Positions 56,809 through 64,000 of a stretch of DNA of 64,000 nucleotides are shown here, piece by piece. How positions within the stretch are numbered: position 1 is the first letter of the stretch; each line of letters begins with the position of its first letter. The notes beneath the pieces are model-generated. The model did not search any database. It saw only the letters and a list, made by a program, of their open reading frames with translations, and was not told the origin of the DNA. This DNA is from Valencia hispanica (Eukaryota > Chordata > Actinopteri > Cyprinodontiformes > Valenciidae), in assembly GCA_963556495.2 (NCBI GenBank), contig OY747705.1, positions 31,283,298 through 31,347,297 of the forward strand. The letters are read 5' to 3'. A program made the position numbers and the translations under genes.

Positions 56809-58455
56809 GTAAAACAAGCCAACACAACTTCACTTTCTCCCGCTCTCACTCTCATTCCCCTTCCTGCAAAGTTAAACACTCGAACACCACCGTCCCTTTC
56901 TGCTCTCGTATGGATGTCCGCTTACTACTTTTTAAGGCATGTAGTGCATGTGATATCCAAACAATAGATAGTTTTCCCTCCATCCAGTAGGATGTTTTTT
57001 CTTAACGGGGGGTCGTTTGTGCAGCGACCCCCTTATGCAGGACGGTTGCCCAAGTGCATGTCGACTGGCCGCTAACAAAGTTTTCATTGATGGTCTCCCT
57101 CCGAGCACAACATTTTGCTTTGAATAAAGTGGTACAAGAGGGGTCTTGCGCAGCTTTGAATCTCCCAGCCTGAACTGCACATTTCGCTTTGTGCTGTCTG
57201 TCGCTTATGTAATTGGATTACGTTGTGTTTGCCTGATTTCCACCGTTTTAACAGCGATGAGCGCTGTATAAAGGGTAGCTATACTAAAACAGAGCCTCGT
57301 TTGTTGATTTCGGAGCCGTCTCTCCGCTTTTTTGGTGGACGCATTAGAGTGATGTCGCAGTTTCAAAATCGAGGCAAGAAGAGTGTATGTGTGGCCGCCG
57401 CTGATCTGAATCGAGTTGTGGCAATGACGCGCTGTCTCCCTCATCCTCCCCCTTCCCTCCATCCATCTATCCCTTCCCTCCATCACGTAGGCTTCGGTGC
57501 CAGCTGCACAGGTAGCTGCTCATTAAGGCTTAAATTAACAGCTCTGGGTGGGGTTCTGCTTCAGTGCACACATTTTTTTGTGTTCAAGAATCAATTCAAA
57601 ATTCAATGACATGATTAAACTAATGGGAACAAATGCAAAATAAAAACTCCAAAGACACTTTAATGCAAACGTTTCATAATGTTTTATAAAACTTAAAACA
57701 ACTTACAATAAAACGATGCAAATTCTATTTAGGTTAGCCAATATCAAGCTGAGGGGACAGGCCTACCCTTATTTCAATGTGAGTTCTGCAGATGTTGACT
57801 CTGAGAGCTTCTATGTGGTGCCGAATACAGAACAGCTAAGTCTGCTTGACTTTTAGTCATTGTTGACTCATACTTGATTGTTGAAGCGTTGTGATGCATC
57901 TGTGTCACAGGGCGATCATTGGCAGCGACACTGAGATAGGTATCATATTACAAGGAGAATAAAAATTTACCCAAAGCTGCAATAAAATTAAGTTTGAAGA
58001 AACAGAATTTCTGCCATATTTTAGGGGTGTATCAGTACACACACTTAACAATATGCTACGCAAAAACAGATTCACGACAATTTGAAGGGATTTTAGCAAT
58101 GTCTTTGGGAATACCAAGATTCTCCTTTTGTGTTGAACAGATAAAAGTTTTGTGAATCTCAAACAGTGGTTTTAAAGAATCCTTGTACAATGTAGTATTG
58201 TCCGATTGAGGTTTGAGCGTTCTAAGGTTTGGAGATTTTCAACTAGTGCTGATAGGAAGATAATGAAGGTGATACTAACTTTAGCATTGGTAACTGTTAA
58301 TTAGCATCTGCTTCATTAGCAGCTAGCTTAAGTGTCATTGCCCTTTAACTGGTATTCCCACAGGACTTATATATCATTTGTATTCTGTCTTTCACTTTTT
58401 CTTTTTTCTGTTGGGTACTAAAAATGCTGCTATATGGACAGTTTGAAAGTGGTGT

Positions 58456-59259
58456 CTAGTAAACCCCTGGTATTTGCAAGGGGGCCCACAACCGCTTGCA
58501 AATAGCTGAACTCTGGTAATACCCCCTGTAAAAGCACATATTACTGCCTGTTTCAGTAGCTCATACACTAAATATACCTTTATTTGTATTATTCCCTGAT
58601 AGCAAGATGCCTCCTCCTTCATAACAGTTACTCCTTCCAGCACACAATGGTGTAATGAGATTATGTTCTTTATAAAAGTAGAGAAAATTAGATATGCTAA
58701 AAGTGGAAACTTGAAAAAAGTTCTACTATAAGTTGCATCCATTTATGGAGTTTTTTGCTTCAAATACCCCCCGGCCTTTTTTTAATTTGGTATTTATTTA
58801 TATAGTTTTTCTTCTCTGTTTTTGAGTCTGATGTATCTTGCATTATATTTCTGTATAGCAATACCGCTCCTTGGTATGTATTTAAGCACCTTTGTTTTTT
58901 TGTTTGATTGTGTGCAAATTTCAATAAAAATATTAACCAGAATATGGATTAATCTGCACAGTCAAGCCGTCCTTGCACCACAGCAGAAGCTAAGATCCGC
59001 AATCTTCTTGATCTCTGCTCCTAAGGGTACAGCCAGTCAGCACCAAGGAAAATGAATGCCGTTCCTGGATTGGCTACTTTGTGTGTCAAATAGCATTGCG
59101 TGTAGATATTACAGCTTCTCTGCATTTTCCCTCAACTATTTTAGATATGCTCTATAAAAAAATCCACAAATAAGCATATTTTCCGTAAATAATTTGGCTT
59201 TATGTATCTCCCCACAAAATTCAGCGAATATTGAACCACAAATAGGCGGGAGTCTACTG
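58456..59259. mobile_element. Possible pogo-like MITE in negr1 intron 1
   Basis: Left CTAGTAAACCCCTGGTATTTG and the right-end complement CAGTAGACTCCCGCCTATTT align imperfectly, in the style of pogo/Tigger inverted repeats. No TA target pair is intact and there is no coding region. Confidence 0.35.
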
Positions 59260-59334
59260 TTTACTTCTTCAGTGTGCATGTAACTGTGTCCAACCTGCAG
59301 CCTTTATTAATGGACTCTGGCAAAAACCCAGACA

Positions 59335-59600
59335 ATCAATTCGTTTACATGCAGTAAGAGAAAGTCGAGTTATTGCCTTAGTCCAATTGAAGTCGGACTG
59401 AACTAGAGTTAGAGTAATCGAGCTAAGGGACCCAGATAATGTGATTGGTAAATCAAATTTCTCTGCATGTAAACTCCAACCATGACTTAGTGACGAGGCC
59501 TCGGAAGCGGGAATACTAACACCGGTACACAACAACACCGCTGAACAATTAGTGTAACACAATCAAACAGTACAGTACTTGCTAAATGAATTACATGTAT
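59335..59600. repeat. Dispersed repeat copy 1 (GTTTACATG ends)
   Basis: Shares GACCCAGATAATG, AATTTCTCTGCATGTAAA and CAATCAAACAGTACAGTACTT with 60640-60920. It appears truncated. Confidence 0.6.
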
Positions 59601-60639
59601 TAAATAAAATATCTTCATGGTATGATATCTAAAGATGATCATAATCTTGCTTCTTCTTGCTTTTAGTTCTGCCCATGCTAAAGAACTTAGATGTCGGACC
59701 GGCTTTTTATGAGGAAGTCTAATTCCCTACTATCAGTCTGGGTTGGCAGTGATCAGTGGCAGAAGATTTCCCTGAATCCTAAAGCTTTATTGGTCCAGAT
59801 GATCCCATTGCTATGAATCAGTTCATTAAACAAGTTGTCTCCTAACCCCTCCCTCAATGGGGCCGCACTTATTCTCAAGCAGGTCATTGCCTCAATAAAT
59901 GCCACCTAGAAATTTAGCCGAAAGGACGTAGAGGAAATATTTTCAACATAATTTCATGCCTAGGCTCTCATAGTTAATTAAAGGGTTATTCAGCACTTGC
60001 TGTAACCCCTCATTTGCCTTTTTTCATATGTTAATGCTGCCAGTATGACGTTTTTGCTTTGCCCTGCTTGCAGATGTAGACCTTATACAGAGGCTAAACA
60101 TGAATGCTCTGGTTTGCATCTTAATGCTTAACATTTTCATCAGTGTAGTGATGATAAAAGCCCCGCTTTGTCTCTGTACTGTCATTTTCTCCAACCACAA
60201 GCAAGCACTGCTCTGTCATTTTCCCTCTAGATTGAGAGCCCAGCATTGATGGATGAATGAACTATCTCTTTAGGAACTAACTGCGGAAAACAGTGCCTGC
60301 CTGTTGAGTTTCTCCATTGTTGAGACCCCTGGCTGGTAGAGGGCACTTTTACTGTGCCCCAAAGCTGATTGCTGGCTAAGACTGTGAGCATTCTCAAACA
60401 CTGAAATGCCTAGAAGCATGCAATTATTCACTGCCTCTAGATTATGAAGTGGCTCCTGAGAGATCTATCTGCTTTTGTGTTTATTCCCCTTACCTCCTTG
60501 ATTCCGGGTGCTGCATTTTTGCTGGCCGGATTCATGCTTAACAGCTAAATGATTTAAGCCCTTCCAAAAAAAGAGCGGTTCACTGGTACATCATCCCTGT
60601 AAAGGCCCATATTTTGAGAGAGCTGCAGCTTTCACAGTT

Positions 60640-61212
60640 TGTTTACATAGCTTAGTCCAACTGAATTCTGACTTTTGAACTGAATATATACACCTATGTC
60701 CGACTGGAGTTGAACGAACTGGCCTAGTATTAATCAAGCTAACGCACCCAGATAATGCGATTTGAAAACCCAATTTCTCTGCATGTAAATGGCATCCCAG
60801 CTTAGCCGGGCTACTAGCAGCCTGGGAAATGACCATGGAAGTGGTAATAACAACATTGGAATGAGCAGCAACAACAAGTGAAAAACAATCAAACAGTACA
60901 GTACTTACAAAATGTTCTGTGCTGCAGCGTTGTTGTCATCCATTTCTTCGCTGATTGTCCACATCCTGCTTTTACTCCGTCTGCTTCACTGCTGCCAGCC
61001 TTTACTTACCATCTATGTGACGCTCTAGGCTAACCGGAAGAATACCAATGTGAAAGGGTGCATGTCGCCATCTAGCATTGTTGAATAGAACGCACTTCAC
61101 TCAATAATTCGATTTTCTGAGTGACGTGTAAACTGGGATAAAGGCTCCCATTCTGGTTGAGCTATTAGCTTGATTTTTTGCCAAAAGTTAGATGTGCATG
61201 TAAACGTACTGA
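60640..61212. repeat. Dispersed repeat copy 2 (GTTTACATG ends)
   Basis: Starts TTTGTTTACATAGCTTAGTC and ends TGTGCATGTAAACGTACTG, so the ends are inverted. Probable non-autonomous DNA transposon; class undetermined. More complete than the copy 1.3 kb upstream. Confidence 0.55.
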
Positions 61213-61837
61213 ATGTATTATTTGTGTGTATTGAAGTTTTGCGAAGGTGATAATTCCTTCGTATATGTGAACTTCCTCTGTGGGCACATTGTTTAAATAA
61301 AGCAACACATCCTTCAGTCCAGTGTTGCTTTGCAGGTGTCATGTCATTTGGACTCAGATGAATAAACTATTCCTGTAAATGACTCATCTGGCTGTAAATT
61401 TGAAACAGACAGCAGAATGAAAAGGCAGTTTTCCATGCTGCCAGGAAACATGCAGCATCAGTGCTTGTCTCTTCCACACGGATAAGCAATTGTAATCAAC
61501 AGCAAAAACCTTGTCTGTGTAAATTTAGTTCAGGCAGACTTGGTTCTTTTAAGATTGGTCAGGACCGTACATGAAGCTTCTTAAATTACTAGCCTTTTAT
61601 CTTGTGTACTTTGATTTGTCTGTCAAAGACTCCATTTTGTTATTCTCTATTATATGTAAATTTGCAATTAGAAATATTCAACCCCATCACCTCAAAAGAC
61701 ATTGTAGTAATATGGATAAATGATCATATCAGTAAATACAAAGATCCCTTTTAAAATTGTTCATATTGAATTTATTTTTGCAATAAAAGTTTACTTACCT
61801 TTGAAGTTCAAATGATAAATGTAACTCTTGAGCACAT

Positions 61838-62200
61838 ACAGTATTGTTCAAATCCCAGCTTTAGTACTTTGTGGAGCTTTTATATGTTCTGTAAGTGCTG
61901 ACAAGCTTATTACAGCTCTCCATTAGAGTCATTCTTCACATGCAAAGATCTCTTGCTCAGTCGTGTTTGACGGCTTGCACTCTGCCTCTGCCTTTTTTAA
62001 ATCCTACCAAAGATTTATGATTTGATTTAAATCTGGTGACTGACAAAACCATTTTAGCAAAATATTGTTTTCATTTTTGTCTTGGTGGAAAGTCTAATGT
62101 TCACCAATGTTTAATTTGTCAACAGAAGGAATCACATTAGGTATTTCATTGAATCTATTTTGTCAGGTACATTACCAAGATTGGAGAATATCGGCCCTAG
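61838..62200. repeat. Fragment of a DNA-transposon-like repeat
   Basis: TTGTTCAAATCCCAGCTTTA and GTACTTTGTGGAGC recall the start of a common fish MITE, but the rest is too diverged to follow. Confidence 0.3.
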
Positions 62201-62734
62201 ATTATCACCATCATGGATCGTTGGTTTAATCACGCCATGGAACCGTATTCCAAAACTCTGTAGCTCTATTCAAATTCCTCCTGGCATGTTGTGGTCGACT
62301 TTCCTTGTTGCCAACAGTGAAGTGCCTGTATGAGCCTGGCTGTGAAGTCCTTGTATATGCAGTGCCTGTCTAGTAGTTGCTCCTGAAGCTCCTGTATGAT
62401 CCTTTATTGGGTCATAATGTAGGTATTTTGCAATCGCACTGAAAAGTCTCTTAGCTGTCCTGACTAAACTTCTGTTTCTGTTACCCTGTGTACTATTTTG
62501 CCATATATATTGAAAAAAAAACACATTCCAGAGGTTTTAGAAATGAGGAAATTAAGCTAATTTTGTGGAACATCAAGTCCTGTAATGGCTTCAAAGTTTG
62601 AGTGCCACTTTTGATGCATATCCACTCTGAATAGTGTATGTGCGTTGGGATCAAGGATGTGGAATTCACAGTTCACAGTTGTGTCAGGACAGAGCATATT
62701 ACTTTTACCATGATGTCACATTCTAAGGCAAGGG

Positions 62735-63120
62735 AATTTTATATGTATAGCACACTTTTAACAACAAGGTAATTCAAGGTGCTTTACATGATTAAAGGGG
62801 AAAATAAAAATAGCAGTAAAACACAGAAAAAGCATATAAAGTTAAAACAGCAATAAAGCAAGAAGCATACACAAAACATGATACATTAAAGCATTACTCA
62901 AAGGTAGCTCTGAACAGATATGTTTTTAGTTGTGATTTAAAAGGACTCAGTGTTTCAGCGGCTTTGCAGTTTTTTGGAAGTTTGTTCCAGATTAGAGGAG
63001 CATAGAAAGTGAAAGTTGCTTCTCCATGTTTGGTTCTAATTCTAGTGATGTTGAGTAGACTAGAATTAGAGGACCTGAGTGTTCGGGGGGGTTGGTATAG
63101 TATGGAGGACCTTCCCTGCC
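62735..63120 (-). pseudogene. LINE ORF2 C-terminus and 3' end in negr1 intron 1
   Basis: The minus-strand frame (63120-62894) reads RSSNSSLLNITRIRTKHGEA, TFTFYAPLIWNKLPKN and ETLSPFKSQLKTYLFRATFE. This is the typical C-terminus of L2/Rex1-type ORF2 (R-KHG-AF-YAP-LWN-LP ... FKS-LKT-LF). The 3' UTR follows to about 62735. It is 5'-truncated and lies antisense to negr1. Confidence 0.75.
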
Positions 63121-63126
63121 AAAATT

Positions 63127-63425
63127 GACTACAAATAAATAGATGTGGAAATAAATAAATGACGTAATACATTTGTAAATAAATATATAAATAAATAAAT
63201 GTGGAAATAAATAAATAACCACATAAATGTGGTAAAAAATAACTAAAATTGGAAATACATTTGTATATAAATAGAGAAAAAAATAAATTTGTAAATAAAT
63301 AAATACAATTGAAAAAACATCTGTAAATAAATAACAAAATAAATATAGCAATATATAAATGGGTAAATACAATCGAAAATAAATATATGTGGGAATAAAT
63401 ACAAATGTAATTATGTATTTCCACA
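63127..63425. repeat. Irregular AAATAAAT-type tandem array
   Basis: About 300 bp of (AAAT)n broken by recurring GTGGAAATAAATAAAT and TTTGTAAATAAATA words. It abuts the 5' edge of the LINE remnant. Confidence 0.85.
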
Positions 63426-63571
63426 TTTATTTATTAAGTACAAATTTATTAACTTAATAATTGAAATCAAAATAAAAAGAGAAAAGTAAATAGCAAAGAA
63501 AAGTTTTAGATTTGCTAAAATGGACATACGTTGGAAGCAAGTATGATGGAACTATGTTGTCTGTGGTGTTT

Positions 63572-63607
63572 TCAACCCCATCCATCCATTTTCTTCCACT
63601 TATCCGG
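63572..63607 (-). repeat. Short SINE-type tail fragment
   Basis: CCCCATCCATCCATTTTCTT and CCACTTATCCGG are the 3' end of the SINE family (minus orientation), about 35 bp only. Confidence 0.5.
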
Positions 63608-64000
63608 ACTATAAAAAACGACGCACCAACCGACGCCCAGCATTAGTAGCCCAGGTGAATCACAGTTAACAAACCATGCTGTCGATGTGAAGCATTGTTC
63701 TACTTATGTGGCAAGCCTGTGTGGAGCTGGAGGAGTCTTGTAGCAGGAAGGCAGTCAGTAAGAGAGGAATTTGAGAGACTTAGTTGCTGGAATTGTCTGT
63801 TTCCTGGTTGACTTTAGCTTAGCAATCGGCCTGGGAGCATGGTGATGTGGTGTGGCCATATTTGTTTGGCATCCATAGCTTTGATGTATTGTATTTTAAG
63901 CTTAGCCTAATGTTAGCAGTATTTGATAGACTTTGTGTCATGATTTATACTTTTGTAGGATTTTAAAATGATTGAGTGGAAGTTTAAGATCAAGCATTGA

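Larger units (their letters stand above)
56809..64000 (+). other. negr1: Start of negr1 intron 1
   Basis: At least 7.2 kb, continuing past the window; long first introns are typical of IgLON genes. The first ~700 bp is still CpG-rich. The rest holds scattered repeats annotated separately (58456-59259, 59335-59600, 60640-61212, 61838-62200, 62735-63120, 63127-63425, 63572-63607). No further exon with an Ig-domain signature (for example a W or DxxxYxC motif in frame) was found. Confidence 0.85.

Noticed and set aside
56587..56967. 126-codon open frame overlapping the negr1 start
   Set aside because: It begins at a non-ATG codon, is out of frame with the clear NEGR1 coding sequence and runs past the splice donor.
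63127..63426. Minus-strand frames of about 100 hydrophobic residues (YLFIYLF repeats)
   Set aside because: They come from reading the AAATAAAT array backwards and resemble membrane proteins only by composition.

Overview
The window is repeat-rich vertebrate DNA, almost certainly from a ray-finned (teleost) fish. It carries several Tc1-type transposons, L2/Rex1-type LINEs, a tRNA-derived SINE, hAT and PIF/Harbinger-type elements and a fish class-I endogenous retrovirus. I see no bacterial operon, CRISPR array, rRNA gene or tRNA gene.

Only one host gene is convincing: the first coding exon of negr1 (neuronal growth regulator 1, an IgLON cell-adhesion protein) at 56639-56808 on the + strand. 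It has a CpG-rich promoter/5' UTR before it and a splice donor after it. Positions 1-56.1 kb are therefore mostly the 5' intergenic region of negr1. Positions 56.8-64 kb are the start of its first intron, which runs off the window.

Layout: 1-4.05 kb holds the 3' part of a defective gamma/epsilon-like retrovirus (RNase H/integrase remnant, broken env, polypurine tract, 3' LTR). 4.4-8.2 kb is a graveyard of hAT, LINE and Tc1 fragments. 10.9-11.8 kb is a TIR-bounded non-autonomous element. 13.19-16.81 kb is a composite TIR-bounded element holding a decayed SGNH-hydrolase-like coding segment, with a nearly intact Tc1 transposon nested in it. Two related PIF/Harbinger-type elements lie at 16.97-17.56 and 21.58-22.29 kb; the second keeps a MADF-domain exon. 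From 21.28 to 27.61 kb there is a long imperfect inverted repeat. Its left arm was split by a 3.6-kb LINE, and that LINE was later hit by the Harbinger-type element. 27.9-28.6 kb is an internally deleted hAT. 39.05-39.66 kb is a solo LTR with a 5-bp target duplication, and a truncated copy of the same LTR sits at 28.96-29.41 kb. 37.5-38.1, 44.1-45, 47.2-48.8 and 49-51 kb hold further MITE, LINE and SINE copies plus a 200-bp (AAGG)n tract. 55.08-55.55 kb is a higher-order minisatellite about 1.1 kb upstream of the negr1 start codon.

Apart from negr1, the coding remnants are transposon or retrovirus genes with frameshifts, stops or deletions. No set of genes here forms a functioning pathway. 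The interest lies in the nested insertions, which give a relative chronology, in the SGNH-like and MADF coding remnants, and in the structured repeats near the negr1 promoter. Family names come from reading motifs by eye; no database search was run.
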